Program-made: the position numbers and the translations under genes
Assembly (NCBI GenBank): GCA_050249835.1
Contig: JBFWPT010000014.1
Coordinates: 6,346-70,345, forward strand
DNA length: 64,000 bases
Direction of reading: 5' to 3'
From: Miltoncostaea sp050249835
Lineage (GTDB): Bacteria; Actinomycetota; Thermoleophilia; Miltoncostaeales; Miltoncostaeaceae
Shown here: positions 16,409 to 23,819 of the stretch, piece by piece
Numbering within the stretch: position 1 is the first letter of the stretch
Layout of the letters: every line of letters starts with the position of its first letter
Notes under the pieces: model-generated
Databases searched by the model: none
What the model was told of the DNA's origin: nothing
Seen by the model: only the letters and a program-made list of their open reading frames with translations

Positions 16409-17085
16409 GCGCGGGGCTCGACGAGCGACTCGTCCGGCGGGGCCGCGAGGGCCTCCAGCACCCGGGCGAGCTGGCTCTCGAAGGTGGCGTCCACGTCGCC
16501 GGCGACGGTCTGCAGCACGCAGGAGCCGGCGCCGATGCGCGGGTCGTCCACCACGTCGAGCCGCCCGATGCCGCCCATCTCGGCGAGGATCTCGGGCGCG
16601 GCCGCCCGGCAGGCGGCAAGGTCGGACGGGCTCACCATCACGACGAGGGCCGACCGGTCGGCGGCGCGGCGGATGGCGCCGCGCACCACGTCGGCGACCC
16701 GCTCCGGGCGCACGGCGACCTCGGCGCGCAGCAGCTTGGCCGCGATCTCCACGGCGAGGGCGGTGGCCTCGGCCCCCGCCTCGCGCTCGAGCTCCTCGGC
16801 GCGCGCGGCCAGGGCGCCGCCCGCGGTGAGAAGGGCCGACAGGACCTGCGCGACCTCGTCGCGCGCGACGGCGTGGCCGGCGGCGTAGCCCTCCTGGTGG
16901 GCGGCCGCGCGCAGCGATTCGGCCTCGGCGTGGGCCGCGGCGATGACGTGCTCGGCGTCGCGTCGCGCGCCCTCCATCACGGCCTCCGGGGAGCCGGGGA
17001 GCGGGGGCGGCGGCGCGGGACGGGCGCGCAGGGGCAGGGTGACCGGCGCCTCGGCGACGACCGCGCCGCGCAGCAGGCTAGGCAA
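16405..17085 (-). CDS. fliH: Flagellar assembly protein FliH
   Basis: A 226-residue V-ATPase-E/FliH-type stalk protein. An N-terminal Pro/Arg region precedes a long Ala/Glu-rich coiled coil (about residues 33-120), then the C-terminal domain with VRPERVADVVRGAIRR and DDPRIGAGSCVLQTVAGDVD. The last is the strand pair typical of FliH. It binds and restrains FliI. It overlaps fliG by eight bases and fliI by four, so all three are co-translated. Confidence 0.88.
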   Translation of the reverse strand: MPSLLRGAVVAEAPVTLPLRARPAPPPPLPGSPEAVMEGARRDAEHVIAAAHAEAESLRAAAHQEGYAAGHAVARDEVAQVLSALLTAGGALAARAEELEREAGAEATALAVEIAAKLLRAEVAVRPERVADVVRGAIRRAADRSALVVMVSPSDLAACRAAAPEILAEMGGIGRLDVVDDPRIGAGSCVLQTVAGDVDATFESQLARVLEALAAPPDESLVEPRA

Positions 17086-18088
17086 TGAGGCCCTCCTCGC
17101 CGCCGCGCACGATCACGATGGAGCCGGCCTCCTCGAGGCGGCGGATGACGGCGACGACCTTCTGCTGGGCCTCCTCGACGTCCTTGACCCGGACCGGGCC
17201 CATGAACTCGAGGTCCTCCTTGATGTTGAGGGCGGCGCGCTCGCTCATGTTGCGGAAGATCGCGTCCTGCACCTCGGCCGGCGTGCCCTTGAGGGCCATC
17301 GCCAGCTCCTTGGTGTCCACGTCGCGCAGCACCTGCTGGATCGACCGGTCGTCCAGCAGCACGATGTCCTCGAACAGGAACATCAGGCGGCGGACCTCGT
17401 CGGCGAGCTCCGGGTTCTGCTCCTCCAGCGTCTCGAGGATGGTGCGCTCGGTGGTGCGGTCGACCTGGTTGAGCAGGTCCACCAGCGATCGCAGGCCGCC
17501 GGCGGACGTGAAGTCCTGGTTGATGACGCTGCTCAGCTTGCGCTCCAGCACGCGCTCGATCTCGCGGATCACCTCGGGGGCGGTGCGGTCCATGAGCGCG
17601 ATGCGCATGGCGACGTCCGCCTGCAGGTCGTCGGGCAGGGCGCTGATGACCTGGCCGGCCGTGTCGGGCGGCAGGTAGGCCAGGATGAGGGCGACCGTCT
17701 GCGGGTGCTCGTTGGCGATCACGTTGAGGATCTGCGAGGCGTCGGTGCGCCGCAGGAACTCGAACGGGCTCACCTGGATCGAGCTCGACAGGCGGTTCAT
17801 CACCTCGTCGGCCTTGGCGTTGCCGAGCGCCTTCTCGAGCACCTGACGGGCGTACTCCAGGCCGCCCTCGGAGATGTACTCCTGGGCCATCGCCGTCTCG
17901 TAGAACTCCTCGACGATCGCGCTCTTGCGGTCCGGCGCGATGTGGCCGATGCCCGCGATCTCGAGCGTGAGCTCGTCGATCTCGTCCTGGCGGAGGTGCT
18001 TGAACACCGCCGCCGAGGCGTCGGCGCCGAGCGAGACGAGGAGGATGGCGGCCTTCTGGCGGCCGCTCATGGCGGTGGCGGTTCCCAC
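17078..18088 (-). CDS. fliG: Flagellar motor switch protein FliG
   Basis: A 336-residue FliG of standard length. It starts with GRQKAAILLVSLGADASAAV and has the middle-domain EHPQTVALILAYLPPDTAGQ (EHPQ motif). The C-terminal torque domain carries LMFLFEDIVLLDDRSIQQVL and DLEFMGPVRVKDVEEAQQKV with the charged residues that face MotA. It forms the rotor ring on FliF. It follows fliF by four bases. Confidence 0.96.
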   Translation of the reverse strand: MGTATAMSGRQKAAILLVSLGADASAAVFKHLRQDEIDELTLEIAGIGHIAPDRKSAIVEEFYETAMAQEYISEGGLEYARQVLEKALGNAKADEVMNRLSSSIQVSPFEFLRRTDASQILNVIANEHPQTVALILAYLPPDTAGQVISALPDDLQADVAMRIALMDRTAPEVIREIERVLERKLSSVINQDFTSAGGLRSLVDLLNQVDRTTERTILETLEEQNPELADEVRRLMFLFEDIVLLDDRSIQQVLRDVDTKELAMALKGTPAEVQDAIFRNMSERAALNIKEDLEFMGPVRVKDVEEAQQKVVAVIRRLEEAGSIVIVRGGEEGLIA

Positions 18089-18092
18089 GGGG

Positions 18093-19688
18093 CTAACGGT
18101 TCTCGAGCAGCCAGCCGCGGAGCAGCTGGGCGACGTCGTCGGGCTTGCGGAGGGCGAGGTCCTCCATCTGGGCCTCCACCGGGCTCTTGCGCTGGCCCTC
18201 CAGCTGGCGGACCGGGCCGGAGCCGCCGGCGCCGACGGCCGAGAGCTCGGAGACCGGCACCGGGCCGCGCTTCAGCAGCTCGGGGAGGGCCTTCTCGAGG
18301 TCGGTCTGGCGGCGCTTGAGGGACTTGCGGGCGAAGAGGGCGAGCAGGAGGACGCCGATCGCGGCGGCCGCCATCTTGCCGAGGCCCATGATGTCGAGGC
18401 CGCCACCGGAGGACGCCGTGGCGCCGCCGCCCTTCGCCGCCTCGGCGGCCGCGGCGGCGGAGGTGACGGCGGTGCCGTCCTCGGCGAAGGGCACCGAGGT
18501 GACGCTGATGGTGTCGCCGCGGGCCTCGTCGAAGCCGACGGCGGTCGCGATGGTCTCCTGCAGGCCCTCGACCACGTCGGCCGGGACCTCGTCGCTCACC
18601 TGGACGGAGACGGTCTGCTTGGTCACCGCGCCCGGCGTCTTCTGGATCTGCGAGCGGACCCGGTCCACGCCGTTGCGGGTGGCCTCGGAGGTCTTGCTGT
18701 AGTCGGTGTTGCCGCTGCCGCCGGCCGTGGCCGGGAACGTCGTGCCGGGGGGCGTGTTGGCCGTCGTGCCGGCGGCAGCGCCCGTCCCGCCGCCCTGCGA
18801 GGTGAGGGTCTCCTCGCTGGTCTCGGTCTCGAGCGGGATCGTCTCGCCCTCGAAGGTCTCGCTGTCGGTGGTGACCTTGTCCAGGTCGAGCTGGGCGCGC
18901 ACCTGGGTGACGGCCCGGCCCGGGCCGAGGACGGCCGCGAGCATCGCGTCGAGGCGGCCCTGGACGCCGCGCTCGTAGCGCGACTCGAGCTCCAGGCGCT
19001 GGGAGGCCGCGCTCGCGCCGGAGACCTCGGCGTCGGCGCCCTCCAGGATGTTGCCCTGGGAGTCGGTGATGGTGACGTCGGCGACCTTCATGCCCGGCAC
19101 GGCCATGGAGACGAGCTTGGCGATGCCCTTCACCTGGCCGGCCTCGAGCGTCTGCCCGGGCTTCATGGTGAGGACGACGGCCGCGGTGGTCGGGTCCTGG
19201 TCCTCCGTGAAGAGCTCCTCGTCCGGCATGCCGATCTTCACGGTCGCGGACTGGACCGGGTCGAGCCGGCCGATGATCCGCGACAGCTCGCCCTCGCGGG
19301 CCCGGAGCAGGTTGACCTGGTTGGTGAAGTCGGTGGCGCCGAGGGAGGTCTCGTCGAAGATCTCGAAGCCGACGGTGCCGCCCCCGTCGAGGACGTTCGC
19401 GGCGGCCAGGTCCATGCGGGCCTGGTCGAGCTGGGCCGAGGGGACCTGCACCGTGCTGCCGCCGTCGGCGAGCTTGTAGCGGATGCCGAGCTCGTCGAGC
19501 TGGGAGGTGATGGCCGCCGCGTCGCTCGGGCTGGTGGAGGTCGCGAGGGTCGAGAAGGACTCCTGGCCGGAGAAGCGCATCAGCGCGAACACGCCGATGA
19601 GGAAGATGACCACGGCGCCCACGAGCAGTCGCCTGCTCGGGCCCGTGAGCCCCTCCCAGAATCCGGTGACCTTGCCGAATGCGCCCAC
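18093..19688 (-). CDS. fliF: Flagellar MS-ring protein FliF
   Basis: A 531-residue FliF with two transmembrane segments, LLVGAVVIFLIGVFALM near residue 21 and MAAAAIGVLLLALFARKSL near 455. The YscJ-type ring-building domain follows the first (IRYKLADGGSTVQVPSAQLD, IIGRLDPVQSATVKIGMP). A low-complexity Gly/Thr loop leads to the second segment. The C-terminal tail that binds FliG has LALRKPDDVAQLLRGWL. It forms the base of the flagellum in the cytoplasmic membrane. Confidence 0.96.
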   Translation of the reverse strand: MGAFGKVTGFWEGLTGPSRRLLVGAVVIFLIGVFALMRFSGQESFSTLATSTSPSDAAAITSQLDELGIRYKLADGGSTVQVPSAQLDQARMDLAAANVLDGGGTVGFEIFDETSLGATDFTNQVNLLRAREGELSRIIGRLDPVQSATVKIGMPDEELFTEDQDPTTAAVVLTMKPGQTLEAGQVKGIAKLVSMAVPGMKVADVTITDSQGNILEGADAEVSGASAASQRLELESRYERGVQGRLDAMLAAVLGPGRAVTQVRAQLDLDKVTTDSETFEGETIPLETETSEETLTSQGGGTGAAAGTTANTPPGTTFPATAGGSGNTDYSKTSEATRNGVDRVRSQIQKTPGAVTKQTVSVQVSDEVPADVVEGLQETIATAVGFDEARGDTISVTSVPFAEDGTAVTSAAAAAEAAKGGGATASSGGGLDIMGLGKMAAAAIGVLLLALFARKSLKRRQTDLEKALPELLKRGPVPVSELSAVGAGGSGPVRQLEGQRKSPVEAQMEDLALRKPDDVAQLLRGWLLENR

Positions 19689-19703
19689 GACGACCGTTCC
19701 TTC

Positions 19704-20027
19704 CTAGACCGACATCCGGCTGAGTTCCTGCCAGCCCTCGACGAGCTTGTTACGCACCTGCACGGCGGTGTTGAAGGCCAGGTCGGCCTGCTCCACCGCG
19801 ACGAGCGCGACGGTCGGGTCGGCGAGGCCGCCCGTGGCCGCCTGCTCGGAGAGGCGCTCCGAGCCGACCATCTGGCTGTTGAGGCCGGAGATGGCGCCGG
19901 CGAGCATGTCGCCGAAGCCGCCGGCCGCGGGGGCCGGGGCGGCGTCGCCCGCGGGCTCGGCGCCGGTGACCCCCATGGGGCCGAAGGGCATCGCCGACAG
20001 GCCCTGGATGGGCGGCAGCGGCGTCAC
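19704..20027 (-). CDS. fliE: Flagellar hook-basal body protein FliE
   Basis: A 107-residue FliE. A Pro/Ala-rich N-terminus leads into the conserved C-terminal helix pair LADPTVALVAVEQADLAFNT and AVQVRNKLVEGWQELSRMSV. FliE joins the MS ring to the rod. It starts with GTG overlapping the flgC stop (GTGA) and is followed by fliF after 15 bases. Confidence 0.92.
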   Translation of the reverse strand: MTPLPPIQGLSAMPFGPMGVTGAEPAGDAAPAPAAGGFGDMLAGAISGLNSQMVGSERLSEQAATGGLADPTVALVAVEQADLAFNTAVQVRNKLVEGWQELSRMSV

Positions 20028-20473
20028 GTGATGATCCGCAGGGAATCGCGGGCCATGGACTTGGTGGCCTCGAAGGCCGTGACGTTCGCCTGGAAGGCGC
20101 GGGTCGCGGCGACCATGTCCACCATCTCGGTGACGGTGTTGACGTTGGGCCGCGTGACGTAGCCGTCGGCGTCCGCCTCGGGGTGGCCGGGCTCGTACAC
20201 CCGGCGCAGCGGCGTCGGGTCCTCGACGATGCCGGTCACGGCGACGCCGTGGAGGTCCGCGGCGCCCGGGGTGCTCTCGATGCCGGCCGGCCGCGGCAGG
20301 GCGAACTGGGCCCCGCCCGGGGCCTGCCCCATCGTCACGACGCGGCGGCGGTAGGCGTCGCCGACGCCGTTGGTGCTGTCGGCGTTGGCCAGGTTGCTGG
20401 CGATCACATCCATGCGGAGACGCTCGGCGGCCAGGCCGGTGGCGCTGATTCCGAGCGCGGCGTACATGCCCAT
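20024..20473 (-). CDS. flgC: Flagellar proximal rod protein FlgC
   Basis: A 149-residue rod protein with the N-terminal ALGISATGLAAERLRMDVIA and NLANADSTNGVGDAYRRRVV, a central VEDPTPLRRVYEPGHPEAD, and the C-terminal GYVTRPNVNTVTEMVDMVAA signature ending in SLRIIT. It is the standard FlgC layout, 35 bases downstream of flgB and overlapping fliE. Confidence 0.96.
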   Translation of the reverse strand: MGMYAALGISATGLAAERLRMDVIASNLANADSTNGVGDAYRRRVVTMGQAPGGAQFALPRPAGIESTPGAADLHGVAVTGIVEDPTPLRRVYEPGHPEADADGYVTRPNVNTVTEMVDMVAATRAFQANVTAFEATKSMARDSLRIIT

Positions 20474-20508
20474 CTATGAGCTCCTCGCCGTGTGGTGGGT
20501 GGTCAGGG

Positions 20509-20919
20509 TCAGCGGCCGGTGATGGCCGTGCGGAACTGCGTGAAGCGCTTGTCGAGCAGCGACACGACGGTCTGGTGCGCGAGCTGGTTGGAGCTGAGCT
20601 GCGCCATCTCGTCGTCGGGGTCGACGTTGGAGCCGTCCACGCGCATCGTGGTGGCGCCGACCGACCGGACCGACGGCGCCGTGCCGGAGACCTCGTCCGC
20701 CGCCGCGAGGGGCATCATGGAGAGGCCCTCAGAGTTGCGGCGCAGGCGCGCCCGGTCGTTCTCGACGGCCTCGGCCAGCGCGGCCTCGAACTGGACGTCG
20801 ATGCGCTTGTAGCCCGGCGTCTCGGCGTTGGCGATGTTGTTCGCCAGCGCCGCGTTGCGCGCCGAGTGCCCGCGCAGCGACGCCGCGAGGACCTCCGTGG
20901 TGAGGTCGTCCGGGAACAT
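20509..20919 (-). CDS. flgB: Flagellar proximal rod protein FlgB
   Basis: A 136-residue FlgB: LAASLRGHSARNAALANNIA then NAETPGYKRIDVQFEAAL at the N-terminus, and the C-terminal VDPDDEMAQLSSNQLAHQTV helix. The frame runs open far upstream, but the ATG at 20919 gives the canonical FlgB N-terminus and overlaps the HDOD stop by one base (TGATG). FlgB is the membrane-proximal rod segment. Confidence 0.95.
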   Translation of the reverse strand: MFPDDLTTEVLAASLRGHSARNAALANNIANAETPGYKRIDVQFEAALAEAVENDRARLRRNSEGLSMMPLAAADEVSGTAPSVRSVGATTMRVDGSNVDPDDEMAQLSSNQLAHQTVVSLLDKRFTQFRTAITGR

Positions 20920-21779
20920 CAGGCGGCGAACCCGTACGGGTCGTCGGCGACGAGCGGGGCGACGTCCTCCATCAGGTTGACGAGCCGCTCGGGGGAGATC
21001 CCGAGGACCGCCAGCGAGCTGGGGTCGATGCCGTACATCATCCCGTCGGTGCCGAGGCCGACGCCGAGCATCATGCAGGCCGCGTCCGCCAGGTGCACGC
21101 AGTGGGAGAGCGCCGGCTTGAGGGTGGCCTCGTCCGGCGAGTGGTGGCAGCGGATCGCCTCCTCCAGCTCCGGCGGGAAGCTCCAGGCCACGGCGACGTG
21201 GGCGCCAAGCTCGGCGTGGTCGAAGCCGAGCAGGTCGCGCTCCACCTCGTGGAACGGCATCCGGCGCTCCTGCGCGATGCGGGTGACCTCGTCGAAGGCG
21301 TTCTCCATGTAGCTGGAGAGGATCGTCTTGCCGATGTCGTGCAGCAGGCCGGCGACGAAGGCCTCCTCCACCGGGGCCAGCTGGACCTCGACGGCGAGCC
21401 GGCGGGCGGTGAAGGCGACGGCGATCGAGTGGCGCCAGAGCTCGCCCTGCTGGAGCCCGTACCCCGGCAGCGCCCCCGCCAGCAGCCGCGACGTGTGGCT
21501 GGAGATGGCGAGGCTCTTGATGGCCGAGAAGCCGAGCAGCACGACGGCCTCGGTGACCGTCGTGACCTGGCGCGAGTGGCCGTAGAAGGCCGAGTTGGCG
21601 AGCTTGAGGATGTTGGCGGTCAGGCTCTGGTCCCGGAGGATCACCTGGGAGAGCTGGCCCACCGTCATGTCGTGGTCGTCGCACGCGGCGATGACCTCCG
21701 TGATGCTCGACGGCATCGCGGGGAGCTCCGCCACTGCGGCGGCGACCTCCGCGGCGGTGAGCCGGGTGATGGTGCTCAT
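20919..21779 (-). CDS. HDOD-domain signalling protein in the flagellar operon
   Basis: A 286-residue stand-alone HDOD protein. The N-terminal region has LPAMPSSITEVIAACDDHDM and ILRDQSLTANILKLANSAFY. The middle has AVVLLGFSAIKSLAISSHTS, with HSIAVAFTARRLAVE and FVAGLLHDIGKTILSS further on. HDOD domains look like HD phosphohydrolases but usually lack a full metal site and work as protein-interaction modules in motility and second-messenger control. Here LHDIGK is retained. It lies between the fliS-like gene and flgB in one operon, which suggests a tie between signalling and assembly of new flagella. Confidence 0.88.
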   Translation of the reverse strand: MSTITRLTAAEVAAAVAELPAMPSSITEVIAACDDHDMTVGQLSQVILRDQSLTANILKLANSAFYGHSRQVTTVTEAVVLLGFSAIKSLAISSHTSRLLAGALPGYGLQQGELWRHSIAVAFTARRLAVEVQLAPVEEAFVAGLLHDIGKTILSSYMENAFDEVTRIAQERRMPFHEVERDLLGFDHAELGAHVAVAWSFPPELEEAIRCHHSPDEATLKPALSHCVHLADAACMMLGVGLGTDGMMYGIDPSSLAVLGISPERLVNLMEDVAPLVADDPYGFAA

Positions 21780-21807
21780 GGGTCCTCCGGGTCCGGGGCG
21801 GCGCGCG

Positions 21808-22206
21808 CTAGGCCAGCGCGGTCGCGGTGGGGTGCTCGGCGGCCTCGGCCTCGGCGCGCCGCTCGGCGACCAGGGCGCTCCAGGCCTCGCACAGGACGCC
21901 CAGGTCGGCGATGACCTCGCCCACCGTGGCGGCGTCCACCGTGTCCGGGTCGAGCCGGCGGAGGACGTACTCGTAGATGGCGCCCAGGTGGCGCGTGATG
22001 GAGCCGGCGGCCGGGTTGAGGCCCCGGTCGAGCTCCTCGACGATGGCGCGCACGCGGCCGACCATGGCGGCGCCCGTGGCGCGGTCGCCCTTCATGAGCG
22101 CCTGCTCGGCCTGGCGGCCGAAGGAGACGGCGCCCTCGAAGAGCATGAGGACCAGGTCCTCGGGGGAGGCGGACCGGACCTGCTCGAGAGACGGAGTGCT
22201 GTGCAT
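21808..22206 (-). CDS. FliS-like flagellar export chaperone (first paralogue)
   Basis: A 132-residue helical protein with the FliS signature: SPEDLVLMLFEGAVSFGRQA, then ALMKGDRATGAAMVGRVRAI, GSITRHLGAIYEYVLRRLDP and a closing LCEAWSALVAERR. I start at the ATG at 22206, since the conserved region begins there. It is the first gene of the rod/export operon, separate from the canonical fliS beside fliD at 28510-28926. FliS proteins hold flagellin unfolded for export; this copy may serve another axial protein. Confidence 0.75.
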   Translation of the reverse strand: MHSTPSLEQVRSASPEDLVLMLFEGAVSFGRQAEQALMKGDRATGAAMVGRVRAIVEELDRGLNPAAGSITRHLGAIYEYVLRRLDPDTVDAATVGEVIADLGVLCEAWSALVAERRAEAEAAEHPTATALA

Positions 22207-22629
22207 CCTGAGGGGACCTCGCGGTCGGGATGGATGGTCACGCGGGGTTCCGTCCCCTATGAGCCGGGCTGTCGATCCCATGCCGGCAATGTCTCTCTCG
22301 ACTTCGGAGGCCCGATCCTTAACGGCCGGGTCACCGGCGGATGAGATCCCTCTAGCGACGGGGCGGGGGGCTCACGTCCGGGCCTCCCCCGCCCCCGTCC
22401 GGGGGGTCGACGCCAAATGGACCGCGAGCCGAGCCGGGAGTGGCGCATCGGCCGGACGCCAGTGACGCTCCCTCCGAGGTCCATTCGTCGCCTTCGCCGG
22501 CGGCGCAGAGACGGCACGGAGTCGTGATGGGTCGGTGCTGATCCACGCGCCGGCCCGCGCGATCATCGGGTCACCTCGGCCGTGTTCCTGATTCTGGAAT
22601 CTGGATCAGATGGCCGCTACCGTCTCCCC
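22207..22629. other. Divergent intergenic region between fliS-like gene and HTH gene
   Basis: 423 bases with no supported coding sequence. The right edge (22589-22608) holds TGATTCTGGAATCTGGATCA, which is both an imperfect palindrome and a tandem (T/A)TCTGGA repeat. It sits 21 bases before the HTH gene's ATG and is a candidate autoregulatory operator. No sigma-28-type site was seen in front of the fliS-like gene, so the rod operon is likely transcribed by another sigma factor. Confidence 0.4.
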
Positions 22630-23139
22630 ATGCTCAAGGAGCAGGACATCGTCGTCCTCTGCAAGCTCTCCGGACGGTCCGACGGCTGGACCCTCGCCGA
22701 CATCGGCACCGAGCTCGGCCTTGCGCCGTCCGCCGTCCACCGGTCGCTCGCCCGTGCCGGGGACGGACGGCTCTACGACCGCACGAGCCGGATGGTCGCG
22801 GTGACGGCCCTGCACGGACTCCTCGTCCACGGAGGCCGGCATCTGTTCCCCGAGCGGCGCACGGGCGAGACCCGGGGGGTGCCCACGGCGTGGTCCGCGC
22901 CGCCCCTCGACGACGAGCGGGGCGCACTTCCGGTGGTGTGGCCCCACCCCCACGGGTCATCTCGCGGCCTCGGCCTGGAGCCCATCCACCCGATCGTCCC
23001 GGCCGCCGCGCTCCAGGACCCCCTGCTCCACGCGCGGCTCGCGCTCCTGGACGCGATCCGCATCGGCGATGCCCGCATCCGCCGCGAGGCGGGTGATCTC
23101 CTCGCCGACGCCCTCGGGGCGGCAGCGGACCGCGCGTGA
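22630..23139 (+). CDS. Helix-turn-helix protein paired with nucleotidyltransferase (possible antitoxin)
   Basis: A 169-residue protein with a MarR/IclR-like winged HTH at residues about 3-55: QDIVVLCKLSGRSDGWTLAD, then IGTELGLAPSAVHRSLARAG with the recognition helix. The rest is helical with no recognised domain and ends in an Ala-rich helix. The ATG at 22630 is chosen over one 48 bases upstream, because the HTH begins directly after it and the upstream part overlaps the candidate operator. It is coupled to the nucleotidyltransferase by a GTGA overlap, the usual order for AbiE-like pairs with the DNA-binding partner first. The antitoxin role is inference. Confidence 0.75.
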   Translation: MLKEQDIVVLCKLSGRSDGWTLADIGTELGLAPSAVHRSLARAGDGRLYDRTSRMVAVTALHGLLVHGGRHLFPERRTGETRGVPTAWSAPPLDDERGALPVVWPHPHGSSRGLGLEPIHPIVPAAALQDPLLHARLALLDAIRIGDARIRREAGDLLADALGAAADRA

Positions 23140-23816
23140 GCCTCGCCCAGCTGGAGCTCGCCGTGAGCGACCTCGGGGATCTGGCCGCCGACCTCGTCTT
23201 CGTCGGGGGAGCCAGCATCGTGCTCTGGCTGACCGACCGCGGCGCCCCTCCCGTGCGCCCGACGGAGGACGTGGACGCCGTCATCGCCGCCACCTACGCG
23301 GAGCTCGATCGCTTCGGCCACCGGCTCAGGGCGCGAGGGTTCCGGGACGACGGCGCGGTCGTCTGCCGTTACCGCCATGCCTCCGGGTCCGTCCTCGACG
23401 TCATGCCCGTGGACCCGGCGGTGCTCGGCTTCGGCAACGAGTGGTACGCGCAGGCCGCCGCCCGCGCCGTCGAGGTGCCCCTTCCCTCCACCAGGGTCAT
23501 CCGGGCCGCGGCCCCGCCCTGGCTCGTCGCGACGAAGCTCGCCGCCTACCGTGGCCGGGGACGCGACGACCCGATGGCCAGCCACGACTTCGAGGACATC
23601 GTGCGACTCGTCGACGGCCGGCCCGAGCTCGCGCAGGAGATCGCGGATGCCCCGGAGGACCTGCGCGCCGCGGTGCGTACGGAGATGCGCCTCCTGGAGA
23701 CACGCAGGGACTTCGGCGAGGCCGTCCGCGGCACCATGCCCCCCGACGCCGCGAGCCAGGCACGCGCGGCGGTCGTCGAGGGGCGCTGGCGGGACATCAC
23801 GCTGGCCTCGCCCTGA
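23136..23816 (+). CDS. AbiEii-like nucleotidyltransferase (possible toxin)
   Basis: A 226-residue protein of the nucleotidyltransferase fold. FVGGASIVLWL (residues 22-32) is the GG(A/S) loop and PTEDVDAVI (42-50) carries two acidic metal ligands, D45 and D47. GSVLDVMP (84-91) could give the third, D88. PWLVATKLAAYRGR (128-141) and SHDFEDIVRLVD (149-160) match the conserved Lys and DxxD segments of AbiEii/DUF1814-type proteins. Those modify tRNA or other targets and act as toxins in type IV-like pairs. GTG start overlapping the HTH gene. A housekeeping nucleotidyltransferase role cannot be excluded. Confidence 0.78.
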   Translation: MSLAQLELAVSDLGDLAADLVFVGGASIVLWLTDRGAPPVRPTEDVDAVIAATYAELDRFGHRLRARGFRDDGAVVCRYRHASGSVLDVMPVDPAVLGFGNEWYAQAAARAVEVPLPSTRVIRAAAPPWLVATKLAAYRGRGRDDPMASHDFEDIVRLVDGRPELAQEIADAPEDLRAAVRTEMRLLETRRDFGEAVRGTMPPDAASQARAAVVEGRWRDITLASP

Positions 23817-23819
23817 CCC

